Shown here piece by piece: positions 1-6,255 of a stretch of DNA of 7,637 nucleotides (the first letter of the stretch is position 1; each line of letters opens with the position of its first letter). The stretch spans positions 1-7,637 of the forward strand of contig DATEMG010000134.1 in assembly GCA_035275805.1 (NCBI GenBank). The letters are read 5' to 3'. A program made the position numbers and the translations under genes. The stretch comes from JAJVID01 sp035275805 (GTDB lineage Bacteria; Acidobacteriota; Blastocatellia; RBC074). The notes beneath the pieces are model-generated. The model was given only the letters and a program-made list of their open reading frames with translations, searched no databases and was not told the origin of the DNA.

Positions 1-153
1 CGCGATGATCCGCGCCCGTCGGCGTCATCCGCGTTCTATTGACGCGTTCTTTGGCGCGAGCGCCGATTGCTGATCCCATTTACACGATTGAAACATGATC
101 TAAGTCCTTGCCGAAGTCATTTCTACGTCGCTCACTGTCCCGCAAAAAATTCC
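1..153. other. Upstream region without a supported gene
   Basis: No ORF of note is visible on either strand that is not a shadow. ATCCGCG occurs twice, 19 bases apart (8-14 and 27-33), and GGCGCGAGCGCC sits near 53-64, which resembles degenerate repeat DNA. A + strand frame is open from base 1 to a TGA at 40-42 and could be the tail of a gene outside the window, but 13 codons cannot identify it. Confidence 0.4.
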
Positions 154-190
154 GGAAGAAACCTGACGCCGCCCTTGTCTAAATAGGCGT
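154..190 (+). promoter_or_regulatory. Candidate ECF-type promoter of the sigma gene
   Basis: GGAAGAA at 154-160 and GTCTAAA at 177-183 are separated by 16 bases. This resembles the GGAA...(about 16)...GTCTAA layout known for sigma-E-like ECF promoters. Transcription would be expected to start about 6-8 bases after the -10 element, near 189-191, which is at or next to the GTG start codon at 191. An A-rich stretch (144-149) sits just upstream of the -35-like box. The position directly before an ECF sigma gene fits autoregulation. It was found by eye only, and such short motifs also occur by chance. Confidence 0.4.
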
Positions 191-775
191 GTGAATGAAT
201 TGAGCATCCTTGCCACAGACAGGCCGACGGATGAAGAACTGGCGCGCCTGGTCGCCGCCGGGCAGGTCGAGGTGTTTGCGCAGCTGTACGCGCGTTATTA
301 CGCGCGGGCCTACCGGCTGGCGTGGGCCATGACCGGACGCCGCGAGGCCGCCGAGGAATTGACCCAGGAGATATTTCTGCGCGCCTGGCAAAAGGCCGGG
401 CAGTTTCGCGGCGAATCGAGCTTCGGCACGTGGTTCTATCGGCTGGCCACGCATTGTTGTCTCAACTTTCGCAAGCGTCTGCCGGCGTGCGGGTACGAAC
501 CACTGGACGCCATCGAACATTTGCCGCAAACCGACACGATGAAACAGATCGAAGCCGACGTCCGGCGGCGGGAGATTCAGGGAGAAGTGCAACGCGCGCT
601 GCTCAGCCTGAAGCCGAAATGGAGGTTGGTCGTAATCCTCAAAGACATAGAGGGGCTGAGTTACGAAGAGGTCGCCGAGCGATTGAATTGTTCGGCCGGT
701 ACGGTCGCTTCGCGGTTGAACCGCTCACGCGCGTTGCTGGCGCGAAAGCTGGAACATCTGCGCGGGCAGATTTAA
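191..775 (+). CDS. ECF-family RNA polymerase sigma factor (sigma-70 family)
   Basis: The 194-residue product has the two-domain build of an ECF sigma factor. Region 2 spans about residues 27-96 and includes the recognisable 'AEELTQEIFLRAWQKAGQF' and 'FGTWFYRLATHCCLNFRKR' segments, which bind core RNA polymerase and melt the -10 element. After a variable linker, region 4 spans about 128-190 with 'LSYEEVAERLNCSAGTVASR', the helix-turn-helix that reads the -35 element. Length is normal for the family. The start is GTG at 191: an in-frame TGA at 164 limits extension and no ATG is available in that interval. No good Shine-Dalgarno precedes the GTG, and the nearby promoter-like boxes suggest a leaderless mRNA. 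The PQQ-like gene follows after 12 bases. The expected zf-HC2 anti-sigma partner is not adjacent but lies one gene further on. The ECF subgroup and the target regulon cannot be told from sequence alone. Confidence 0.93.
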   Translation: MNELSILATDRPTDEELARLVAAGQVEVFAQLYARYYARAYRLAWAMTGRREAAEELTQEIFLRAWQKAGQFRGESSFGTWFYRLATHCCLNFRKRLPACGYEPLDAIEHLPQTDTMKQIEADVRRREIQGEVQRALLSLKPKWRLVVILKDIEGLSYEEVAERLNCSAGTVASRLNRSRALLARKLEHLRGQI

Positions 776-787
776 TAGGTCAAGACT

Positions 788-2038
788 ATGCGTAAAAAAG
801 TATTTTTCGCTTTCGGCATGATTGTCTCCCTGTTCGCTGCGGCGCTGGCCGATAACTGGCCGCAATGGCGCGGGCCGTTTTTGAATGGCGTGAGCGACGA
901 AAAAAATTTACCGCTGCGTTGGGGCAGGGAAGAAAACATCGCGTGGAAATTGAGCTTGCCGGGACCGAGCGCCGCGACTCCAGTGATCTGGGAGGACAGC
1001 ATTTTTCTCAACGTCACTCAAGGCAGGGAAATCTATTTATGGCGCCTCGAGAAAAAACAAGGCCGCCTGCTTTGGAAAAAACCGCTGGGCGGAAACACGG
1101 TAGAGTTGAGAACCCATCCCAAACATAATCCGTCGACGCCTTCTCCGGTAACGGACGGCAAGAGTGTTTACGCGTTGAACGCCTACGGTTCTCTAGTCAG
1201 CTTTGACCTGGCCGGCAATGAAATTTGGAAGCGGGAACTTTGGCAAGACTACGGCCGATTTGTCTTAAGATTCGGGTTTTCCTCCTCGCCCTTACTCTTT
1301 GAAGATTCACTTTATCTTCAGGTGCTGCGCGATAACCCGCCGGGCGAGCCGTCTTACCTTCTGCGAATCGATAAGAAATCAGGCAAGACGGTTTGGAAAA
1401 AAGATTTCTCCCCCGGCTTCAAACCAGCCGAAGCCTATAGCACTCCGACAATCTTGAAACATGGCAAGGGCGTCGAGCTTGTCGTCAATGGCAGCGATCA
1501 GGTAACGGGACATGATCTGACTACGGGGCTAGAGCTGTGGCGCGTCGCCGGTCTTAGCCCTGAGAGCCAGCCTTTTCGAATTGTCTCCTCGCCCGTCGTC
1601 GCCGACGAGGTCCTTTACGCTCCGGCCGCGGGCCGGCCTCTGATCGCCCTTCGAGCCGGCGGTCGCGGCAATCTCACGCAGTATCTGTGGTCTTCGCGCA
1701 ACGGCCCTGACGTCCCGAGTCCGGTGACTGACGGCAAGTTTTTTTACATCGTGGACGATAAAGGGATCGCGCGATGTCTGGACGCTAAATCGGGAAAAGA
1801 AATTTGGGGGCCGCAACGATTGAAGCCGGGCTCGTATAGTTCGTCGCCGGTGTTGGCGGATAACAAAATCTATGTCGTCAATGAAGAAGGGCTGACCACC
1901 GTTCTGAAGGCCGGCCCGAACTTCGAAGCGCTGGCGGAAAATAGTTTGGATGATTTGTGCCTCAGTTCACCGGCGATCTCGGACGGCCAAATCTTCATTC
2001 GCACGGCGCAGTTTCTGTACTGTATCGGTAAACGCTAA
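788..2038 (+). CDS. Exported PQQ-like beta-propeller repeat protein
   Basis: The 416-residue product starts with a signal peptide (basic MRKK, a hydrophobic stretch to about residue 20, likely cleavage after ALA near residue 21). It is followed by 'NWPQWRGP', a typical opening of exported PQQ-like propellers. Repeated blade motifs follow: 'SPVTDGKSVYALNAYGSLV' near 119-137, 'SSPLLFEDSLYLQVL' near 166-180, 'SSPVVADEVLYAP' near 267-279, 'SPVTDGKFFYIVDDKGIAR' near 311-329, 'SSPVLADNKIYVVNEEGLT' near 352-370 and 'SSPAISDGQIFIRTAQFLY' near 393-411. Each is paired with a strand of the 'G.E.W' type. This is the BamB/PQQ-like fold (PQQ_2/PQQ_3). No dehydrogenase active site is evident, so cofactor binding is not implied. 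ATG 788 is 12 bases after the sigma stop codon, behind a weak AGG at 777-779, which suggests co-transcription. The gene is less GC-rich than its neighbours (24 of 60 G+C at 1261-1320 against 39 of 60 at 3481-3540). It may be a late arrival in the operon. Confidence 0.9.
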   Translation: MRKKVFFAFGMIVSLFAAALADNWPQWRGPFLNGVSDEKNLPLRWGREENIAWKLSLPGPSAATPVIWEDSIFLNVTQGREIYLWRLEKKQGRLLWKKPLGGNTVELRTHPKHNPSTPSPVTDGKSVYALNAYGSLVSFDLAGNEIWKRELWQDYGRFVLRFGFSSSPLLFEDSLYLQVLRDNPPGEPSYLLRIDKKSGKTVWKKDFSPGFKPAEAYSTPTILKHGKGVELVVNGSDQVTGHDLTTGLELWRVAGLSPESQPFRIVSSPVVADEVLYAPAAGRPLIALRAGGRGNLTQYLWSSRNGPDVPSPVTDGKFFYIVDDKGIARCLDAKSGKEIWGPQRLKPGSYSSSPVLADNKIYVVNEEGLTTVLKAGPNFEALAENSLDDLCLSSPAISDGQIFIRTAQFLYCIGKR

Positions 2039-2088
2039 ATGGTATTTCTGGTCCGGTCGTCCTTATGAGTTTTTGAAATGGTGATCTT

Positions 2089-2335
2089 CCTGCCGCGGAG
2101 CGGCTTTTGATCTTAGCCCGGCGTTTCAACGCCGGGAAGCGCGCAATAGTACAACGTAGTCGCGGAGCGACGGTTGATCGACATTCTCAAGAACAAAGAG
2201 TTCATGCGTCATGTCATGCGGACAGTTCGTTTGTGTCTTGTCCGCTCAACCGTCGCTCCGCGACTGGCGGATCGAGATGTCGACGTTCCCGGCGTTGAAA
2301 CGCCGGGCTAGGCTCAATAGCCGCTCCGCGGCAGG
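2089..2335. repeat. Compound inverted repeat of REP-like palindromes (MITE/BIME-like)
   Basis: Three nested pairs of perfect inverted arms share one axis: 17 bp (2089-2105 with 2319-2335), 25 bp (2114-2138 with 2286-2310) and 20 bp (2158-2177 with 2246-2265). The gaps between arms are matched on the two sides (8 and 8; 19 and 20), so this is one arm of about 90 bp repeated in opposite orientation around a 68-base centre. Each sub-arm is itself a small hairpin: GCCGC-gga-GCGGC, CCCGGCGT-ttca-ACGCCGGG and GTCGC-gga-GCGAC. The centre adds a 7-bp stem (2218-2224 with 2239-2245). The style matches REP/BIME elements moved by RAYT-type transposases, but no transposase and no clear target duplication is present here. 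The whole element could fold into a long hairpin in RNA or a cruciform in DNA, and could attenuate read-through from the upstream genes. Confidence 0.88.
2117..2136. repeat. REP-like hairpin, left copy
   Basis: CCCGGCGT and ACGCCGGG form an 8-bp perfect stem around a TTCA loop. The identical sequence in inverted orientation is at 2288-2307. It is the most GC-rich module of the compound repeat. Confidence 0.75.
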
Positions 2336-2350
2336 GGAATCGAATTTGAA

Positions 2351-2410
2351 AATCCCCGGTAAAGTGACCGAACCGTATGTGATCCCCGATATCGTGACCG
2401 AACCGTATGC
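2351..2410. repeat. Two tandem copies of a 30-bp direct repeat
   Basis: 2351-2380 and 2381-2410 match at 25 of 30 positions, including an uninterrupted shared core, GTGACCGAACCGTATG, at 2364-2379 and 2394-2409. The repeat sits between the compound palindrome and the proposed TTG start at 2424. That makes it either a direct-repeat operator for the anti-sigma gene or repeat-derived filler. Because the period is a multiple of three, the reading frame stays open and would encode two 'VTEPY' copies if a longer protein were made. Confidence 0.7.
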
Positions 2411-2413
2411 GAT

Positions 2414-2417
2414 AGGA
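2414..2417 (+). promoter_or_regulatory. Ribosome binding site supporting the TTG start
   Basis: AGGA lies six bases before the TTG at 2424. The upstream in-frame ATGs at 2211 and 2277 have no comparable site and lie inside the compound palindrome, so this site decides the start chosen for the zf-HC2/kelch gene. Confidence 0.5.
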
Positions 2418-2423
2418 ATAATA

Positions 2424-4568
2424 TTGCTCGATTTCGTTAAACAACTCTTGCGGGCCGGTTGTTGGAGGTATCAACGACGCCTCTCGCCATACCTTGACGG
2501 CGAGCTTGATCAAACTATGGCCGCGCGTTTGGAAAGACATCTGGCAGGTTGCGCCGCATGTCGAGCGCAATGCGAAGACTTGCGCTTCGCCGCGCGCCTG
2601 ATCGCCGATTTGCCGACGCCTGGAGTCGAAGCGGCAATGGCGCCGCATTGGCCTAGCCCGGAGGGCGAGCCGCAACGGGTCGGTCGACCGAGAAAGATTA
2701 TTTTCGTCCTTGCGCCGGCCGCCGCCGTGTTGGCGATTGCGGCCGTCGCGGCGTGGTATTTCAACCGAGCGGCGGGCGATTCGTGGGAGGTCGCGCGACT
2801 GTCTGGCCGGCCGATGATCGGAGCCAATTCCGTCGACAGGACCGCGCGCCTGCGCACGGGAGAATGGTTGGAAACGGACGCGCGCTCGCGCGCGCTGATC
2901 CAAGTCGGCCTGCTCGGGCAGATCGAAGTTGATCCGCGCTCGCGTGTGCGATTAATCAAGACCGGCGAGAACGAACACCGGCTCGCGCTAGCGCGCGGGC
3001 GTCTTTACGCCAGTATCGTCGCGCCGCCGCGCCTCTTTAGTGTCGAAACGCCGTCCGCCGTAGCGATCGATCTCGGCTGCGCTTACACGCTCGAAGTGAA
3101 CGAAACGGACGGCAGTTTGTTGCGCGTGACTTCAGGCTGGGTGTTGTTGGAATGCGGCGAGCATGAATCATTCGTTCCGGCGGGCGCAGCGGCCAGAGCG
3201 GCGCCGGACGGGCGGCTCGGCTGCCCTTATTTTGAAGACGCTTCGGAAAAGTTTCGGCAGGCGCTGGCGCGTTTCGATTTTGGCGCCGACAAAAGGGACG
3301 CGTTTGCAACCGTGCTTGCCGAAGCCCGCGCGCGCGACGCGTTGACGCTCTGGCATCTGCTGCCGCGAGTCGAAGGCAATGAACGCGAACGGGCTTATGA
3401 GCGTCTGGTCACGCTAGTTCCCGCGGCTAACACATTCAGCAAAGCGGACACGTTGCGGCTCGATCCGGCGACGCTGGCGCGATGGAAAGAGGCCGTCGAG
3501 TTCGCCGGCGCCGGCGTTGATCCGCGCAAGATTCCTGTCGCTGCGGGAACGTTGAAGCCCGTCGGCCCGATGCTCGCCGTGCGGGAGTCGCATACCGCGA
3601 CCTTGCTGCCGGACGGCAAAGTCCTGCTCGCGGGCGGCGGCGATCGCAACGCCGTGTTGGCCAACGCGGAATTGTTCGATCCAGGCGCCGGCGGCTTTTC
3701 CGAAACAGGATCAATGACGACGCCGCGCCGCGCGCACGAAGCGACGCTGTTGACCAACGGCAAGGTTCTCATCACAGGCGGCATGGACGGACGCCACAAC
3801 CCCCTGGCCAGCGCGGAGATTTACGATCCGGCGACGCGACGCTTCATGCCCACCGGAGGCATGCGGATCGCCCGCGAAGCGCATCGCGCCACGCTGCTCA
3901 ACAACGGCAAAGTCCTCATCACAGGCGGCCTCAGTCCTGAATGGCCGCGGCAAAAACTGGCCGAAATTTACGACCCGTCGACCGGCGCCTTTTCTCCCGT
4001 GGGCGAAATGGCCACATCGCGCGCCGACCACACGGCGACACTGCTTGCGAACGGGCAAGTGTTGCTAGGCGCCGGTTCGACCGGCCGTTCGATCAACGAG
4101 GCTGTGACCGATTCGGCGGAGCTTTTCGACCCCGCGACAAATCGCTTTATCGCGACGGGTAATCTGGCCGCGCCTCGCCACAAACATGCCGCCGTGCGCT
4201 TGCGGGACGGCAAAGTTCTGGTGATCGGCGGCGCGGATTCGAGGTTGCGCGGCTTTTACAACAGCGCCGAGCTGTACGACCCGGCGACGGGCAAATTTTC
4301 GCCTACCGGCGCCATGAGCGTGGCTCGTTACAAAATCCGCGAGGCCGCCGCGCTGCTCGTTGACGGTCGAGTGTTGATTGCAGGCGGTGGGACCAGGCTG
4401 GAAATCTACGACCCGGCGACAGGCGTTTTCAGCCTGCTGCCGGATCGCGTGACCACTGCGCTGCGTTATTCGACAACGACTCTGCTCGGGGACGGGACGG
4501 CGCTCATCGCCGGCGGTTATGGCGGGGAAGGGCTGCCGAGCGCAGGCGCCTGGCTTTACCTGCCCTGA
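2424..4568 (+). CDS. Anti-sigma zf-HC2 / FecR / kelch-repeat membrane protein
   Basis: With the TTG start the product has 714 residues. Residues 13-60 form a zf-HC2 anti-sigma zinc finger, with 'YLDGELD' followed by His39-x3-Cys43-x2-Cys46, the motif by which ZAS proteins hold ECF sigma factors in the cytoplasm. One hydrophobic helix at about 92-112 would cross the inner membrane. A FecR-like domain spans about 118-260 ('LRTGEWLETDARSRALIQVG', then 'FSVETPSAVAIDLGCAYTLEV'). A linker of about 120 residues leads to roughly six kelch blades from about 382 to the end, each of the form 'HTATLLPDGKVLLAGG ... AELFDP.TG.F..TG.M', with a period near 50 residues. The C-terminal part should be periplasmic. 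The frame is open back to ATG 2211, but codons before about 2335 come from the repeat element, so the longer start is doubtful. The likely partner is the sigma factor two genes upstream. Domain calls are by motif recognition; what the propeller binds is unknown. Confidence 0.88.
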   Translation: MLDFVKQLLRAGCWRYQRRLSPYLDGELDQTMAARLERHLAGCAACRAQCEDLRFAARLIADLPTPGVEAAMAPHWPSPEGEPQRVGRPRKIIFVLAPAAAVLAIAAVAAWYFNRAAGDSWEVARLSGRPMIGANSVDRTARLRTGEWLETDARSRALIQVGLLGQIEVDPRSRVRLIKTGENEHRLALARGRLYASIVAPPRLFSVETPSAVAIDLGCAYTLEVNETDGSLLRVTSGWVLLECGEHESFVPAGAAARAAPDGRLGCPYFEDASEKFRQALARFDFGADKRDAFATVLAEARARDALTLWHLLPRVEGNERERAYERLVTLVPAANTFSKADTLRLDPATLARWKEAVEFAGAGVDPRKIPVAAGTLKPVGPMLAVRESHTATLLPDGKVLLAGGGDRNAVLANAELFDPGAGGFSETGSMTTPRRAHEATLLTNGKVLITGGMDGRHNPLASAEIYDPATRRFMPTGGMRIAREAHRATLLNNGKVLITGGLSPEWPRQKLAEIYDPSTGAFSPVGEMATSRADHTATLLANGQVLLGAGSTGRSINEAVTDSAELFDPATNRFIATGNLAAPRHKHAAVRLRDGKVLVIGGADSRLRGFYNSAELYDPATGKFSPTGAMSVARYKIREAAALLVDGRVLIAGGGTRLEIYDPATGVFSLLPDRVTTALRYSTTTLLGDGTALIAGGYGGEGLPSAGAWLYLP

Positions 4569-4617
4569 ACTCTGGCGCCAATAGTAACGCGCGCATCGAA
4601 TTGCAATCTAAAATTCC

Positions 4618-4622
4618 GGAGG
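4618..4622 (+). promoter_or_regulatory. Strong ribosome binding site of the hydrolase gene
   Basis: GGAGG lies six bases before ATG 4629. A second ATG at 4625 is in another frame and too close to the site, so 4629 is preferred. Confidence 0.7.
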
Positions 4623-4628
4623 AAATGT

Positions 4629-6059
4629 ATGTCATCTCGTAGAACCGCGATCTTCTGGGGCGCCTTCAGCTTATTGCTCATCCCTATGAACGCGATGGCG
4701 CAAAACACCACGCCGCGTCAACGTTCGCCGCTCGATGCGACGAGTTGGGGCGTCGTTTACGACACGCCCGCGACTAAGCGCGTCAAATTACGCAATGAGG
4801 TTCCGTACCTGGGCGAGTTGGCGATCGATATTTATTCGCCGCCTGATTTGAAAGCGGGCGAGAAACGTCCCACCGTCGTTTTCGTCAACGCCGTTGGCGA
4901 CCGGGGAGATAACAAAGTCAAAAGTTGGGCGATCTATCAATCCTGGCCGCGACTGGTGGCGGCGCACGGAATGATCGGAGTTTCGATGGACGCTGACGGC
5001 GCGCGCATTCAAGAATCGCTGCGCGGCGTCTTCGCCTTTCTGACCAAACAGGGCGCGCAATACGGCGTGGACGACGCGCGGCTCGGCTTGTACGCCGCCT
5101 CGGCGAACGTGCGTGGGACGTACGAGTATTTGATCGGAGAGAACGCCGCGCCGGGGATTCGCGCCGCGGCGCTCTATTACGGCAGCGTCCCGGCGGGGAA
5201 AATGCGGGCGAATTTGCCGGTGCTGTTCATAGTCGCGCAAGGCGACGCGCCGGGGATGGGCGAGCCGCTCGGCGCGTTGTGGCGTCGCGTGGTCGAAGCC
5301 AAAGCGCCGTGGTCGCTGCTCTTCGCCAGCAATCTGCCGCACGGCTTTGACGCCTTTTCAGACAACGACGACGCGCGGCGGATCATTCAACAGAGCCTCG
5401 CGTTTTGGAAATCGAACCTGGAGCCTGTGCCGCAACCGCCGTGGAAGCCTTCCGCCGCGCGCGCCATCGTCGCCGCGACGTATGGCAATGACTCGCAGCG
5501 AACGGCTGAACTGCTGGCCGACTGGATCAAAGAGAATCCGAACGACGCCACGGCGCGAATTCAATACGGCCGGGCGCTCCTGCAACTCCGCCGCTTTGAT
5601 GAAGGCGCCGCCGCTTATGAAAAAGCGCTGTCGCTAGGCTCGAACGACCCCGGCGTTTTTTCCGGCCTTGGACAGATCAAATTCGGTCAACGGCAGTACG
5701 AGCAGGCGATCCCCCTGCTGACGCGCGCGATTGAAGGGGGCATGCGCAACAGCTTCCTTTACGGGCAACTCGCCTCCGCGCAACTACACGCCGGGCGCAA
5801 TGAAGAAGCCGTAAAAACTTATCTCAAAGCGTTCGAGGCAGGCATCCCGCCGGGCGCGAATACGCGCGGCGTCGCTTACTTCAACCTCGCTTGCGGCTAC
5901 ACGCGGCTCGGGCAGAATGACAAGGCGTTCGAAGCCTTGTCCGGCGCGGTCGCCGAAGGCTTCACAGACCGCGGCGCGTACGAAACCGACGAAGATTTGG
6001 CGCCGCTGCGCGCGGAGCCGCGCTTTCAGGAACTGCTCGGGCGTCTGCCGAAGCTGTAA
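4629..6059 (+). CDS. Exported alpha/beta-hydrolase (dienelactone-hydrolase-like) fused to TPR repeats
   Basis: The 476-residue product begins with a signal peptide (MSSRR, hydrophobic 7-20, likely cleavage after AMA near residue 24). Residues about 50-265 look like an alpha/beta-hydrolase of the dienelactone hydrolase type: 'RPTVVFVNAVGDRGD' (80-94) as the first core strand and loop, 'RLGLYAASANVRG' (151-163) as the nucleophile elbow with Ser158, 'LPVLFIVAQGDAPG' with Asp206, and 'LPHGFDAF' with His238. Ser-Asp-His is therefore plausible, but the elbow is A-x-S-x-N-like rather than G-x-S-x-G. Residues about 285-470 carry TPR helices ('ARIQYGRALLQLRRFDEGAA', 'GLGQIKFGQRQYEQAIPLL', 'LASAQLHAGRNEEAVKTYL', 'YFNLACGYTRLGQNDKAFEA') and the tail 'TDEDLAPLRAEPRFQELL' common in TPR proteins of this kind of bacterium. 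Sixty bases separate it from the anti-sigma gene, so read-through is likely. The substrate is unknown, and catalysis is inferred rather than shown. Confidence 0.85.
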   Translation: MSSRRTAIFWGAFSLLLIPMNAMAQNTTPRQRSPLDATSWGVVYDTPATKRVKLRNEVPYLGELAIDIYSPPDLKAGEKRPTVVFVNAVGDRGDNKVKSWAIYQSWPRLVAAHGMIGVSMDADGARIQESLRGVFAFLTKQGAQYGVDDARLGLYAASANVRGTYEYLIGENAAPGIRAAALYYGSVPAGKMRANLPVLFIVAQGDAPGMGEPLGALWRRVVEAKAPWSLLFASNLPHGFDAFSDNDDARRIIQQSLAFWKSNLEPVPQPPWKPSAARAIVAATYGNDSQRTAELLADWIKENPNDATARIQYGRALLQLRRFDEGAAAYEKALSLGSNDPGVFSGLGQIKFGQRQYEQAIPLLTRAIEGGMRNSFLYGQLASAQLHAGRNEEAVKTYLKAFEAGIPPGANTRGVAYFNLACGYTRLGQNDKAFEALSGAVAEGFTDRGAYETDEDLAPLRAEPRFQELLGRLPKL

Positions 6060-6109
6060 AAGATCTGGGCAATTGCATTTAGAGCGGTTAGCGAATCGGT
6101 GTACGTTGT

Positions 6110-6183
6110 GGGGCGATTTGTTTAATCGCCCTGTTTATGGCTTGGTCTGCTCAGGAAACATGCGCGAGTAAACAACTCGCGCC
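6110..6183. repeat. Inverted pair of related hairpins, possible REP element or transcription end
   Basis: Hairpin A (6111-6131) has an 8-bp stem GGGCGATT/AATCGCCC and loop TGTTT. Hairpin B (6162-6182) has an 8-bp stem GCGCGAGT/ACTCGCGC and loop AAACA (6170-6174, read as AAACA). B read on the opposite strand matches A at 17 of 21 positions, and both differing base pairs are compensated on the other side of the stem. A TGTTT flank also follows both on the matching strand. It begins about 50 bases after the hydrolase stop codon. Hairpin A could help end transcription, although no real T-tract follows. Confidence 0.6.
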
Positions 6184-6186
6184 ACA

Positions 6187-6220
6187 GAGCGCGGAACCAC
6201 GCTCGCTACCGCTCGCGGTA
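6187..6220. repeat. Further small hairpins before the dioxygenase gene
   Basis: GAGCG (6187-6191) pairs with CGCTC (6200-6204), and TACCG (6207-6211) pairs with CGGTA (6216-6220) around a CTCG loop. With the pair at 6110-6183 they make most of the 196-base gap at 6060-6255 palindromic. They resemble REP-type units, but each is short enough to arise by chance in GC-rich DNA. Confidence 0.4.
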
Positions 6221-6245
6221 CTGATTCGACGCAACAAAACCAATC

Positions 6246-6250
6246 GGAGG
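6246..6250 (+). promoter_or_regulatory. Strong ribosome binding site of the dioxygenase gene
   Basis: GGAGG lies five bases before ATG 6256, which fixes the start of this gene with good confidence. Confidence 0.7.
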
Positions 6251-6255
6251 TAAAT

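Noticed and set aside
1..42. C-terminal end of an upstream gene
   Set aside because: Only 13 open codons before TGA, overlapping repeat-like ATCCGCG units; not enough to support a gene.
788..2038. PQQ-dependent alcohol dehydrogenase
   Set aside because: The repeats are of the PQQ-like propeller type, but the protein is too short and lacks the catalytic and disulphide features of the dehydrogenases.
2387..2394. Palindrome CGATATCG as an operator
   Set aside because: Eight bases is too short to be significant alone, and it falls across the junction of the repeat copies.
2351..2410. CRISPR array
   Set aside because: Only two imperfect direct copies with no spacers and no cas genes; a tandem repeat explains it.
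2214..2903. Minus-strand open frames opposite the anti-sigma gene
   Set aside because: Arg-rich low-complexity translation with no family features; it overlaps the clear zf-HC2 and FecR-like coding frame.
3550..4568. Galactose oxidase enzyme activity of the kelch region
   Set aside because: The blade repeats resemble that clan, but no copper-ligand set or Tyr-Cys cofactor site could be recognised.
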